DNA of 14,689 nucleotides from an uncultured Eubacteriales bacterium (GTDB lineage: Bacteria > Bacillota > Clostridia > UBA1381 > UMGS1253): positions 1-14,689 of the forward strand of contig URQR01000030.1 in the NCBI GenBank assembly GCA_900550065.1, in the 5' to 3' direction. The notes under the pieces are model-generated. The model was not told the origin of the DNA. It saw only the letters and a program-made list of their open reading frames with translations, and ran no database searches. This document shows, piece by piece, positions 7,037 to 14,624 of the stretch; the stretch's first letter is position 1, and each line of letters starts with the position of its first letter. Position numbers and translations under genes: made by a program.

Positions 7037-9292
7037 TCACACTTTTTTTAAATTTGCAAACATTGCCATCAAATTTTTTGTATCACCGGACTCAAATTGT
7101 ATTTGCACCTTATGGTCATTGCCGAGCGGCGTAATTGACAGTACCTTTCCTTTGCCGAATTTTTTGTGCATGACGGTATCGCCCTCTTTATAATCAAGCT
7201 TGCCGCCGCTTCCTCCTGTTTTGCGAACGTCAAAACTCTCAAACAGGCTCGATTTTGTCGCATTCGTGAACTGCGCAATTGTATTTTTTAGTATTTTCGA
7301 GCGTTCTGCACCGCCCAGCGAAACAGCCTGCGCCACTTTCTTTTTTCTTCCGCCAAACTCAAAAAGCAGCTCCTGCGGAATTTCCTGTACAAACCGCGAC
7401 ACACGCGGATACGTCGTTTGTCCAAAAATCATACGTGCCTGCGCTTTTGTGATATAAAGGTTTTGCTTTGCGCGCGTAATGGCAACATAGCACAGCCGCC
7501 GTTCTTCCTCAATTTCTTCTTCATCCACCATGGAGCGCGTACCGGGAAAAAGTCCCTCCTCCATGCCGGCAAGAAACACAACCGGAAACTCAAGCCCCTT
7601 TGCGGAATGAATCGTCATGAGCGTAACAGCGGGCTGGTCCTCGTCGTAATTGTCAATATCCGAAATCAATGACACACTCTCTAAAAAATCTGACAGAGAT
7701 GGATCTTCCGCCGACGCTTCGTACTCCTTCACCACCGACATAAATTCGTCTAAGTTTTCCAGTCTGCTCTGCGACTCGATTGAATTTTCTAACAACAGCG
7801 CCTGCCGATATCCCGTCTTATCGAGTACCATATCGACAAAATCGACAAGCCGCATCTCGGGCTGCGACCGGCGCAGCAAGTCAATCACCGCCGTAAAGTC
7901 AGTGAGCTTTACAGATGCGCGTAATAGCTCGGAATACATATTTGCTTCTTTAATCACATCATAAATGCTTGTGCCAAGACTGTCCGCAATATCCTGTGCA
8001 TATCCGACTGTAGTCGCACCGATGCCGCGCTTCGGCTCGTTGATGATCCGTTTCAGGCTTACGCTGTCGGCAGGGTTATGAATCACGCGCAGGTATGCAA
8101 TAATATCCTTGATTTCCTTACGGTCATAAAAACGCAGGCCCGCCAATACGCGGTACGGAATCCCCTGCTTTAGAAGCATTTCCTCAAGTACGCGCGACTG
8201 GGCATTTGTGCGGTATAGAATCACAAAATCACTAAACTGCCGCGTTCCTTCCGACACGATGCGGTCGATTTCCCGCGCAATAAAACGTCCTTCATCATGT
8301 TCGTTTTCTGCATCATAAAAGTAAATTTTATCGCCTTCCACGCCCTCCGTCCAGAGATTTTTCCCCTTCCGTTTCCGATTATGCGCAATTACATCGTTAG
8401 CAGCGTTTAAAATCGTCTGCGTGGAGCGGTAATTTTGCTCTAATTTAATAACCTTAGCATCAGGAAACTCCTGCTCAAAGTCAAGAATATTGCGGATATT
8501 TGCGCCGCGGAATTTATAAATACTTTGGTCATCGTCACCTACTACGCACAAATTCCGATGCGCACCGGACAAAAGTGAAACAAGCCGGTACTGCGCATTG
8601 TTCGTATCCTGGTACTCATCTACCATGATATAGCGAAACTTTTTTTGATAATACTCCAGCGCGTCAGGATTCTCTTCAAAAAGCCGCACCGTATTGACAA
8701 TAATGTCATCAAAGTCGAGGGCGTTGTTCGCTTTCAATATGTTCTGATAGGATATGTAAAGCTGCGCAATTTTACTCATGCGAAAGTCGCCGGCATATAG
8801 TTTTTCAAACTCCTGCGGCCCGAGCAAGTCGTCCTTTGCGTTGCTAATCTGTGCAAGCACAGAGCGCGGCGCAAAGTTTTTGTCTGATAGATTAAGCTGC
8901 TTTAAGCAGTCTTTAATGACCGTCTGTGAATCGGCGCTGTCATAAATTACGAAGCTGCTGTCGTATCCAAGCCGCGTAATATAGCGGCGCAAAATTTTTA
9001 CGCACATTGAGTGAAAGGTAGAAACCCAAATATCGTTTGCGCTTTCATCAAAGAGCCGCGCAACACGTGTTTTCATCTCATTTGCAGCCTTATTGGTAAA
9101 CGTAATCGCAAGTATATTGTACGGTCGCACCTGTTTTTCAAGCAGCAGATATGCGATTCGGTTCACAAGTACAGTCGTCTTCCCGCTGCCCGCACCAGCC
9201 AAAATTAAAAGCGGTCCCTCTGTATGCATTACTGCTTCCCGCTGCATCGGGTTTAGGCCCGCAAAAAGTTCTTTTGTATCGAATTCGCCCAT
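7037..9292 (-). CDS. pcrA: UvrD/Rep-family 3'-5' DNA helicase PcrA
   Basis: This superfamily 1 helicase acts in nucleotide excision repair, in removing RNA polymerase or RecA from DNA, and in rolling-circle replication. The 751-residue protein shows the Q motif LNPMQREAV, Walker A GAGSGKT (33-39), motif Ia FTNKAANEM, motif II VDEYQDTN (224-231), motif III GDDDQSIYKFRGA (252-264), motif IV QNYRST (286-291), motif V (HSAKGLEFPVVF) and motif VI (VAITRAKQNLY). A Tudor-like C-terminal domain (GDTVMHKKFGKGKVL) matches the RNA-polymerase-binding tail of PcrA. The open frame extends to 9310 (MEEKDN...). GGAGG lies between the two ATGs, inside that extension, so 9292 is preferred even though its 11-nt spacing is slightly long. 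Confidence 0.95.
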   Translation of the reverse strand: MGEFDTKELFAGLNPMQREAVMHTEGPLLILAGAGSGKTTVLVNRIAYLLLEKQVRPYNILAITFTNKAANEMKTRVARLFDESANDIWVSTFHSMCVKILRRYITRLGYDSSFVIYDSADSQTVIKDCLKQLNLSDKNFAPRSVLAQISNAKDDLLGPQEFEKLYAGDFRMSKIAQLYISYQNILKANNALDFDDIIVNTVRLFEENPDALEYYQKKFRYIMVDEYQDTNNAQYRLVSLLSGAHRNLCVVGDDDQSIYKFRGANIRNILDFEQEFPDAKVIKLEQNYRSTQTILNAANDVIAHNRKRKGKNLWTEGVEGDKIYFYDAENEHDEGRFIAREIDRIVSEGTRQFSDFVILYRTNAQSRVLEEMLLKQGIPYRVLAGLRFYDRKEIKDIIAYLRVIHNPADSVSLKRIINEPKRGIGATTVGYAQDIADSLGTSIYDVIKEANMYSELLRASVKLTDFTAVIDLLRRSQPEMRLVDFVDMVLDKTGYRQALLLENSIESQSRLENLDEFMSVVKEYEASAEDPSLSDFLESVSLISDIDNYDEDQPAVTLMTIHSAKGLEFPVVFLAGMEEGLFPGTRSMVDEEEIEEERRLCYVAITRAKQNLYITKAQARMIFGQTTYPRVSRFVQEIPQELLFEFGGRKKKVAQAVSLGGAERSKILKNTIAQFTNATKSSLFESFDVRKTGGSGGKLDYKEGDTVMHKKFGKGKVLSITPLGNDHKVQIQFESGDTKNLMAMFANLKKV

Positions 9293-9303
9293 GTTATCTT
9301 TTT

Positions 9304-9308
9304 CCTCC
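9304..9308 (-). promoter_or_regulatory. Ribosome binding site deciding the pcrA start
   Basis: GGAGG on the minus strand lies 11 nt before the ATG at 9292. The ATG at 9310 overlaps the site and has nothing resembling a Shine-Dalgarno sequence upstream. Confidence 0.65.
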
Positions 9309-9350
9309 ATATTTGTTCAATCTAAAACCGTTATTATTTCATACTTTATT

Positions 9351-9379
9351 ATTGTACCGCATTTTTGATAAAATGGAAA
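9351..9379 (-). promoter_or_regulatory. Probable promoter of pcrA (and pncB-phosphoesterase)
   Basis: On the minus strand TTTCCA (9374-9379) and TACAAT (9351-9356) are spaced by 17 nt. The -10 matches consensus at five of six bases and the -35 at four. It lies just beyond the hydA terminator and about 60 nt before the pcrA start, as expected for a new transcription unit. Confidence 0.6.
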
Positions 9380-9404
9380 GTGAAATCCGAAAATTTGTTC
9401 ATAT

Positions 9405-9452
9405 TAAAACAAAAAATTCAGCGTAAAACCAAAATACGATTTTACGCTGAAT
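9405..9452 (-). terminator. Intrinsic terminator of the hyd operon
   Basis: On the minus strand a perfect 13-bp stem, ATTCAGCGTAAAA (9440-9452) with TTTTACGCTGAAT (9416-9428), closes an 11-nt loop and is followed by a T-run (9411-9416) and further T-rich sequence. It starts about 27 nt after the hydA stop. The other strand lacks a T-tract, so termination is one-way. Confidence 0.95.
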
Positions 9453-9478
9453 CATTGTATATGTGTTAAAAGGCTTTA

Positions 9479-11221
9479 TTAATACAAATCGCGCTTTACA
9501 TAATGCGTATGCAGAAGCTTGTGTGCCTTATGCGAACCCGGCTTTTCAAAGTACTCATCATAGAGCTTCTTAATTACCGGATTTTCGTGCGATTTACGGA
9601 TCGGTAACGACTTATCTTCCGTGTAGAGTGCCTTTGCACGTTCCGCCTTCAAGTCAATGTCCATATGCACCTTCGCCGGAACAATCGGCTGGCCGCCGCC
9701 CGTTACACAACCGCCCGGACATGCCATAATTTCGATGAAATCATAGGTTTCTTCACCAGCTTTAATCGCGTCAAGCAACTTACGCGCGTTACCAAGACCG
9801 TGCGCTACAGCAGCTTTAATCTTCTTACCCGCAATTTCAACCTCAGCGCGCTTGATACCGTCCGTACCGCGTACAACACTGTAGCTGTCCTCGGGAACGC
9901 TCTCGCCGGAAAGCACCTCCGCAACTGTACGGAGCGCCGCCTCCATAACGCCACCTGTCGCACCGAAAATAACACCTGCGCCCGTCGCTGCGCCAAACGG
10001 ATTTTCAAACTCTTCGTCCGGCAGCTTTGTAAATTCAATACCAGCCTGCTTAATCATCCGCGCAAGCTCGCGCGTCGTCAGTACAATATCAACATCGCGC
10101 AGCTCACCATTTGAAAGCTCTTCGCGCGCCGCTTCAAACTTCTTTGCTGTGCACGGCATAATCGAAACATTTACAATACTTTTCGGGTCGATTCCCTCTT
10201 TTTCTGCATAATATGTCTTGATTACCGCGCCGAACATCTCGTGCGGCGATTTCGCCGACGAAAGATTATCCAAAAATTCCGGATAATTATGTTCGCAGAA
10301 CTTTACCCAGCCCGGGCTGCAAGAAGTAATTACCGGGAGCTTGCCGCCGTTTGTAATACGGTCGATAACCTCGGTACCTTCCTCCATAATGGTCAGGTCT
10401 GCGCCCGTATCGGTGTCAAACACCTTACTAAAACCAAGCCGACGCAACGCAGCAACCATTTTGCCTGTTACCGGTGTGCCGATTTCCATTCCGAACTCCT
10501 CGCCGAGCGCAGCGCGCACCGCCGGAGCGGTCTGTACTACGACATACTTAGACTCGTCGTGGATTGCTTCCCAAACCTTATCAGTATCATCCTTTTCCTT
10601 AAGCGCGCCGACCGGACATGCTACGATACACTGGCCGCAGTTTACACACGCTACTTCTCCAAGCGACTTATCAAACGCGCAGCCGATGTTTGTCGCAAAG
10701 CCACGGTGCTTCGCGTCGATTACGCCGACCGTCTGCACATTTTTGCAGACGCTGACGCAGCGGCGGCAAAGAATACATTTATTATTATCACGCACGATAG
10801 ACGGCGACAAATCATCAATTTCCGCTTTGTTTTCCTCTGTGCCCTCATAAGGAAGCTCTGTGATACCAAGCTCTTCAGACAGCGACTGCAATTCACAGTT
10901 GCGGTTACGCACACAAGTCAGACATTTCTTCTCATGATTCGACAAAATCAGCTCCAGCGTCGTCTTTCTCGACTCGCGTACGATTGGAGAGTTTGTATAA
11001 ACCTCCATCCCTTCGTTAATCGGATATACACACGCAGCCTGTAAGCTTCTTGCACCCTTGATTTCAACGACGCACATACGGCACGAGCCGATTTGGTTTA
11101 CGTCTTTTAAATAACAGAGTGTCGGTATATCAATATTGGCAAGACGAGCCGCTTCTAAAACAGTGGAACCCTTCGGTGCGCTCACGTCAATACCATTGAT
11201 TTTCAAATTGACCATATCCAT
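9479..11221 (-). CDS. hydA: [FeFe]-hydrogenase catalytic subunit HydA (trimeric bifurcating type)
   Basis: HydA carries the H-cluster where H2 is made or oxidised. In the HydABC complex it exchanges electrons with ferredoxin and, through HydB, with NAD(H). The 580-residue protein has a 2Fe-2S domain (C36, C47, C50, C64), a His-Cys 4Fe-4S site (H96, C100, C103, C109) and two 4Fe-4S clusters (C149/C152/C155/C159 and C192/C195/C198/C202). All three H-cluster loops are intact: TSCSPGW (299-305, proton-relay C301), MPCTAKKFE (355-363) and ACPGGCVTGGG (500-510). This layout and the hydC/hydB neighbours fit group A3 enzymes. No signal peptide is present, so it is cytosolic. AAAGGAG lies 9 nt before the ATG. 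It is the last gene of the operon; the HydEFG maturases are not in the window. Confidence 0.97.
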   Translation of the reverse strand: MDMVNLKINGIDVSAPKGSTVLEAARLANIDIPTLCYLKDVNQIGSCRMCVVEIKGARSLQAACVYPINEGMEVYTNSPIVRESRKTTLELILSNHEKKCLTCVRNRNCELQSLSEELGITELPYEGTEENKAEIDDLSPSIVRDNNKCILCRRCVSVCKNVQTVGVIDAKHRGFATNIGCAFDKSLGEVACVNCGQCIVACPVGALKEKDDTDKVWEAIHDESKYVVVQTAPAVRAALGEEFGMEIGTPVTGKMVAALRRLGFSKVFDTDTGADLTIMEEGTEVIDRITNGGKLPVITSCSPGWVKFCEHNYPEFLDNLSSAKSPHEMFGAVIKTYYAEKEGIDPKSIVNVSIMPCTAKKFEAAREELSNGELRDVDIVLTTRELARMIKQAGIEFTKLPDEEFENPFGAATGAGVIFGATGGVMEAALRTVAEVLSGESVPEDSYSVVRGTDGIKRAEVEIAGKKIKAAVAHGLGNARKLLDAIKAGEETYDFIEIMACPGGCVTGGGQPIVPAKVHMDIDLKAERAKALYTEDKSLPIRKSHENPVIKKLYDEYFEKPGSHKAHKLLHTHYVKRDLY

Positions 11222-11245
11222 TGTTCTTTTCTCCTTTCCGGCGTA

Positions 11246-13042
11246 TTATTTTGAAATTGCTTTGAACGGACATTTTGCTTCACAAGCGCCGCACTTGATA
11301 CATTTATCTGTATCAATTTTATACGGCAGTTTCCGCTCGCCGCTGATTGCGTCTACAGGGCATTGCTTTGCACAGATACCGCAGCCGCGGCATTTTACAG
11401 GATCAATGCTGTAGCTTACAAGGCCCTTACAAACGCCGGCCGGACATTTTTTGTCGACCACGTGGGCAACATATTCATCCCTGAAGTAACGCAGCGTGCT
11501 CAAAATCGGATTCGGAGCCGTCTGTCCAAGGCCGCACAGTGCCGACTGTTTCACCATATTACACAGCTTTTCGAGTCGGTCAATATCCTCAAGCGTACCC
11601 GTACCGTTTGTAATCTTCTCCAAAATCTCAAGCATACGCTTCGTACCAATGCGACACGGCGCACACTTACCGCACGATTCATCCACTGTAAACTCAAGGA
11701 AGAACTTCGCGATATCTACCATACAGGTGTCTTCGTCCATGACAATCAAGCCGCCGGACCCCATCATCGAGCCGATGCTAATGAGCGAATCATAATCAAT
11801 CGGCGTGTCAATAAGCGAAGCCGGAATACATCCGCCGGACGGGCCGCCTGTCTGCGCCGCTTTAAACTTTTTACCGTTCGGGATACCGCCGCCAATCTCT
11901 TCAACAATTTCGCGAAGCGTTGTCCCCATCGGAACCTCTACAAGGCCGGTGTTGTTGATCTTACCGCCGACAGCGAATACCTTCGTACCCTTGCTCTTTT
12001 CTGTACCGATTGTATTGAACCATTCCGCGCCCTTATTGATGATAACCGGAATGTTTGCATACGTTTCTACGTTATTGAGGACAGTTGGTTTGCCGAACAA
12101 GCCCTTTACTGCCGGGAACGGCGGGCGGCAGCGCGGCTCGCCGCGTTTACCCTCGATAGAAGTCATCAGAGCCGTTTCCTCACCGCACACGAACGCGCCC
12201 GCGCCAAGACGGATATCAAGGTCAAAGCAGAAGTCCGTGCCAAAAATATTTTTACCAAGCAGGCCGTATTCACGCGCCTGGTTAATTGCAATCTGCAAAC
12301 GCTGTACGGCAATCGGGTACTCTGCACGGATGTAAATATAACCCTGTGTTGCGCCGATTGCGTAGCCTGCAATTGCCATTGCTTCGATGACTGAGTGCGG
12401 GTCACCCTCCAACACGGAGCGGTCCATGAATGCACCCGGGTCGCCTTCGTCCGCGTTACAGCAAACATATTTCTGGTCTGCAACCGACTTTGACGCAAAT
12501 TCCCACTTCACGCCAGTCGGGAAGCCCGCGCCGCCGCGTCCGCGAAGGCCAGATGCCTTCATCTCCGCAATCAGCTCCTCCGGCGTCATCTCAGTCAGTA
12601 CCTTACCAAGTGCCTTATAGCCGTCAAATGCAATATATTCTTCAATCTTTTCCGGATTGATAACACCGCAGTTACGCAGCGCGATACGCATTTGCTTTTT
12701 ATAAAAGTCAACCTCGTTAAGCGACTTAATTTTCCCTTCGTCCTCGTGTACCGTCTCGGAATAGAGCAAACGCTTTACAATTCTGCCCTTTACAAGGTGT
12801 TCCGACACGATTTCTTTGATATCCTCGGGCTTTACCATACTGTAAAACGCACCCTCCGGATAAACGACCATAATCGGTCCCAATGCGCACAGGCCAAAGC
12901 AGCCGGTTTTTACGACCATAACTTCTTTGTCGATGCCCTGCTCCTTAAGCTGCGTTTCCAGCTCGTCAATAATCTTTTGCGAGCCCGACGACGTACAGCC
13001 CGTACCGCCGCAGACTAACACATGGCTCCTGTATAACTCCAT
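11246..13042 (-). CDS. hydB: NADH-oxidising, FMN-binding hydrogenase subunit HydB (NuoF-like)
   Basis: HydB holds the FMN where NADH is oxidised or NAD+ reduced, and is the presumed bifurcation site of the HydABC complex. The 598-residue protein has an N-terminal thioredoxin-like 2Fe-2S domain (C11, C16, C48, C52). The NuoF core follows, with the FMN/NADH loop GLRGRGGAGFPTG (165-177), CNADEGDPGAFMDR (195-208) and a SLBB segment. A 4Fe-4S site (C457, C460, C463, C503) comes next, and a C-terminal pair of 4Fe-4S motifs (C551/C554/C557/C561 and C581/C584/C587/C591) ends the chain. A further pair, CPAGVC (533-538), precedes the ferredoxin-like tail. N- and C-terminal extensions distinguish it from plain NuoF and match bifurcating HydB. 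GGAGG lies 10 nt before the ATG. It sits 50 nt after the small ferredoxin-like gene and 24 nt before hydA. Confidence 0.96.
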   Translation of the reverse strand: MELYRSHVLVCGGTGCTSSGSQKIIDELETQLKEQGIDKEVMVVKTGCFGLCALGPIMVVYPEGAFYSMVKPEDIKEIVSEHLVKGRIVKRLLYSETVHEDEGKIKSLNEVDFYKKQMRIALRNCGVINPEKIEEYIAFDGYKALGKVLTEMTPEELIAEMKASGLRGRGGAGFPTGVKWEFASKSVADQKYVCCNADEGDPGAFMDRSVLEGDPHSVIEAMAIAGYAIGATQGYIYIRAEYPIAVQRLQIAINQAREYGLLGKNIFGTDFCFDLDIRLGAGAFVCGEETALMTSIEGKRGEPRCRPPFPAVKGLFGKPTVLNNVETYANIPVIINKGAEWFNTIGTEKSKGTKVFAVGGKINNTGLVEVPMGTTLREIVEEIGGGIPNGKKFKAAQTGGPSGGCIPASLIDTPIDYDSLISIGSMMGSGGLIVMDEDTCMVDIAKFFLEFTVDESCGKCAPCRIGTKRMLEILEKITNGTGTLEDIDRLEKLCNMVKQSALCGLGQTAPNPILSTLRYFRDEYVAHVVDKKCPAGVCKGLVSYSIDPVKCRGCGICAKQCPVDAISGERKLPYKIDTDKCIKCGACEAKCPFKAISK

Positions 13043-13092
13043 TTTTACGAGTCCTCCTCTGTTCTATTTAAACTGATTACTTACAAAATTAT

Positions 13093-13464
13093 TTATTTGT
13101 CAACCTCACCAATCGTGTACTCTACGCACGGCTTGCCGTTTACAATATGGTCTGCTACAACTTTGCGCGCTTTTTCCGCATCCATTTTCGCATATGTTAC
13201 TTTTTCCTTGCCCGGCATATAAACCTCGACAATCGGCTCAAGACGGCACATACCGATGCAGCCCGTCTGCGATACTGTAACATCGGCAAGTTTTCTCTTT
13301 GCCACTTCTTCTACAAACGCATTCATAACAGGGCGCGCGCCAGCCGCAATCCCACATGTCGCCATACCGACAACAACACGAATACCATCCTGTCTGTCGT
13401 GACGCATGTTAATCTGATTTAAGGCAGATTCCCTAATTTTGCTTAATTCTTCTAACGATTTCAC
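13093..13464 (-). CDS. Small thioredoxin-fold 2Fe-2S ferredoxin-like protein of the hyd operon
   Basis: This 123-residue protein resembles the C-terminal 2Fe-2S domain of NuoE/HydC and the N-terminus of HydB, and corresponds in place and size to the extra small subunit (often called HydD) of clostridial and acetogen hydrogenase operons. Cluster-type cysteines are C37 (GMATCGIAAGA), C69 and C73 (TGCIGMC). The cysteine expected about five residues before C37 is absent (V31-G33), and C112 is the only other one. An N-terminal helix (SLEELSKIRESALNQI) precedes the fold. The start is GTG at 13464, supported by GGAGGTG 8 nt upstream. It follows the ATPase gene by 3 nt. It may pass electrons within the hydrogenase, or only support the complex structurally. 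Confidence 0.85.
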   Translation of the reverse strand: MKSLEELSKIRESALNQINMRHDRQDGIRVVVGMATCGIAAGARPVMNAFVEEVAKRKLADVTVSQTGCIGMCRLEPIVEVYMPGKEKVTYAKMDAEKARKVVADHIVNGKPCVEYTIGEVDK

Positions 13465-13467
13465 TTA

Positions 13468-14016
13468 TCAAGCACCTCCATACAAATTTGAAATTCCCTC
13501 TTGCAAAAACTCTTTTAGCCAAAGGCCCACCTGCATATCCGACAGTGGAACGCCGTCTAAAATCGCCTTCATTTCCCGCGTATCGGCTGTAAATTGCCGA
13601 TCATCCACTTTATGTATATAGACAAAATCAATGTCTGGGTTACACGTAATTAACGTATGCATCACACCGGCAATATCACCGAGCGGCTGCCGGTCAATGT
13701 GCGAATACCCGAACCGCGCAAATACCGTCGTCCCAACGCCCACCTCGCTCACTATTGAAAAGTCGCCGCCGGTGGAGAGCGCCGCCTCACGGTAGAGCGG
13801 AATACCAAGCCCCACCTTACGTGTTGTTCGCGTCGTAAAAAACGGATCAAGGACTTTTTTCACCTTTTCAGCGTCCATGCCCTTCCCGTTATCCTGAATC
13901 GTAATATCGAGTACATTGTCCGCCGCATTTTCGTCAATACGAATCTCAATGAGCGTCGCCTGAGCAGTAATAGAGTTTTGCGCAATGTCTAATATGTGTA
14001 ACGATAACTCCTGCAT
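13468..14016 (-). CDS. Orphan HATPase (GHKL-fold) ATP-binding protein of the hyd operon
   Basis: The first roughly 105 of 182 residues form a histidine-kinase-like ATPase domain: N box DIAQN (D10, N14), G1 box DNGKGMD (42-48), F box DPFFTTR (57-63), G2 box GLGIPLYREAALSTGG (69-84) and a final GVGTT (93-97). There is no sensor region, transmembrane segment or phospho-acceptor histidine helix, so it is not a complete sensor kinase. The rest (about 106-182) is a separate conserved-looking region that I cannot assign. Such ATPases recur between hydC and the ferredoxin-like gene in clostridial hydrogenase operons, with unknown role; serine kinase or anti-sigma-like activity, or a role in complex assembly, are open possibilities. 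It starts 4 nt after hydC without a clear ribosome binding site, so translation is probably coupled. Confidence 0.88.
   Translation of the reverse strand: MQELSLHILDIAQNSITAQATLIEIRIDENAADNVLDITIQDNGKGMDAEKVKKVLDPFFTTRTTRKVGLGIPLYREAALSTGGDFSIVSEVGVGTTVFARFGYSHIDRQPLGDIAGVMHTLITCNPDIDFVYIHKVDDRQFTADTREMKAILDGVPLSDMQVGLWLKEFLQEGISNLYGGA
13473..13479 (-). promoter_or_regulatory. Ribosome binding site supporting a GTG start
   Basis: GGAGGTG on the minus strand is 8 nt before the GTG at 13464 and overlaps the end of the ATPase gene. No in-frame ATG nearby has a comparable site, so the GTG start of the ferredoxin-like gene is well supported. Confidence 0.85.
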
Positions 14017-14020
14017 CGTA

Positions 14021-14509
14021 TTAATATTTCGCTAAAATACCTTCCACGTCGTCCACGGTCAGTCTGCCATATACATCGTCATTAACCGTCAAAACGGGCG
14101 CAAGGCCGCAAGCGCCAATGCAGCGCGTCGCATCAAGCGAATACTTTCCGTCCGAGCTGCACTCACCTACTTCAATGCCAAGCTTTTCTTTGATTTTCTC
14201 TAAGATATCGCCAGAGCCTTTTACATAACAAGCCGTTCCAAGGCAAACAGCAATCTTGTACTCACCCTTCGGGTAGAGAGAAAACTGTGCATAAAAGGTT
14301 ACGACACCGTAAATCTCTGCCATGGTATAGGATGTGTTCTCCGCAATAATCTGCTGCACCTCAAGCGGCAGATAACCGTAAATTTCCTGTGCCTCCTGTA
14401 AAATCGGCATCAAGGAGCCCTCCTGCCCCTCGTGGTTTTGAATTACCTGCAGCAACTTTTCCTCCTGCTGCTTCGTACCCTTGAAGGCACTGACTTTCTT
14501 TTCACTCAT
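14021..14509 (-). CDS. hydC: Hydrogenase subunit HydC (NuoE-like, 2Fe-2S)
   Basis: HydC is the small 2Fe-2S subunit of the bifurcating NAD- and ferredoxin-dependent hydrogenase, homologous to the 24-kDa subunit (NuoE) of complex I, and docks on HydB. The 162-residue protein has the N-terminal helical bundle of the family (SLMPILQEAQEIYGYLPLE, about 32-50; YGVVTFYAQF, 67-76) and a thioredoxin-like domain with the cluster cysteines C89 and C94 (CLGTAC) plus C130 and C134 (CIGAC). AGGAGG lies 7 nt before the ATG. It is the first gene of the operon, behind a leader with a Rex operator. Its stop is followed 4 nt later by the ATPase start. Confidence 0.95.
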   Translation of the reverse strand: MSEKKVSAFKGTKQQEEKLLQVIQNHEGQEGSLMPILQEAQEIYGYLPLEVQQIIAENTSYTMAEIYGVVTFYAQFSLYPKGEYKIAVCLGTACYVKGSGDILEKIKEKLGIEVGECSSDGKYSLDATRCIGACGLAPVLTVNDDVYGRLTVDDVEGILAKY

Positions 14510-14516
14510 GGTTGGT

Positions 14517-14522
14517 CCTCCT
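14517..14522 (-). promoter_or_regulatory. Ribosome binding site of hydC
   Basis: A full AGGAGG on the minus strand sits 7 nt before the hydC ATG, consistent with strong translation of the first hydrogenase gene. Confidence 0.85.
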
Positions 14523-14533
14523 AAGTTTTATAA

Positions 14534-14568
14534 CAAAATTTTATTAAGAAATTTTGCATAAGCAAAAT
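14534..14568 (-). other. Two mutually exclusive AT-rich hairpins in the hydC leader
   Basis: On the minus strand ATTTTGC (14562-14568) can pair with GCAAAAT (14551-14557) across a 4-nt loop. CAAAATTT (14549-14556) can instead pair with AAATTTTG (14534-14541) across a 7-nt loop. Both use the same middle segment, so only one can form at a time. The second ends about 11 nt before the AGGAGG site. The stems are AT-rich and may be weak. Confidence 0.4.
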
Positions 14569-14606
14569 CTTTACTGGCCGCTTCGTATCGTTTAATCGCG
14601 CTTTGT

Positions 14607-14624
14607 TTGTTACAGGATTAACAA
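14607..14624 (-). promoter_or_regulatory. Rex operator upstream of the hyd operon
   Basis: The minus strand reads TTGTTAATCCTGTAACAA, an inverted repeat of TTGTTA(A/C) around a 4-nt spacer. It differs at one position from the clostridial Rex consensus TTGTTAA-N4-TTAACAA. Rex is a repressor that leaves DNA when the NADH/NAD+ ratio is high, and fermentative and hydrogenase genes are known targets. The site lies about 20-37 nt downstream of the transcription start predicted from the extended -10 box, where bound Rex would block elongation. Confidence 0.82.

Noticed and set aside
10241..11044. A 267-codon plus-strand open frame
   Set aside because: It is fully antisense to the Fe-S and H-cluster region of hydA, with no family signature and low-complexity basic composition; treated as a shadow.
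11363..12394. A 343-codon open frame on the plus strand
   Set aside because: It lies wholly opposite hydB, has no recognisable domain or ribosome binding site, and is arginine/cysteine-rich in the manner of an antisense shadow of a conserved gene.
14534..14568. Possible attenuator or terminator before hydC
   Set aside because: Neither AT-rich hairpin is followed by a proper T-tract, so termination is not supported; kept only as a candidate structural switch.
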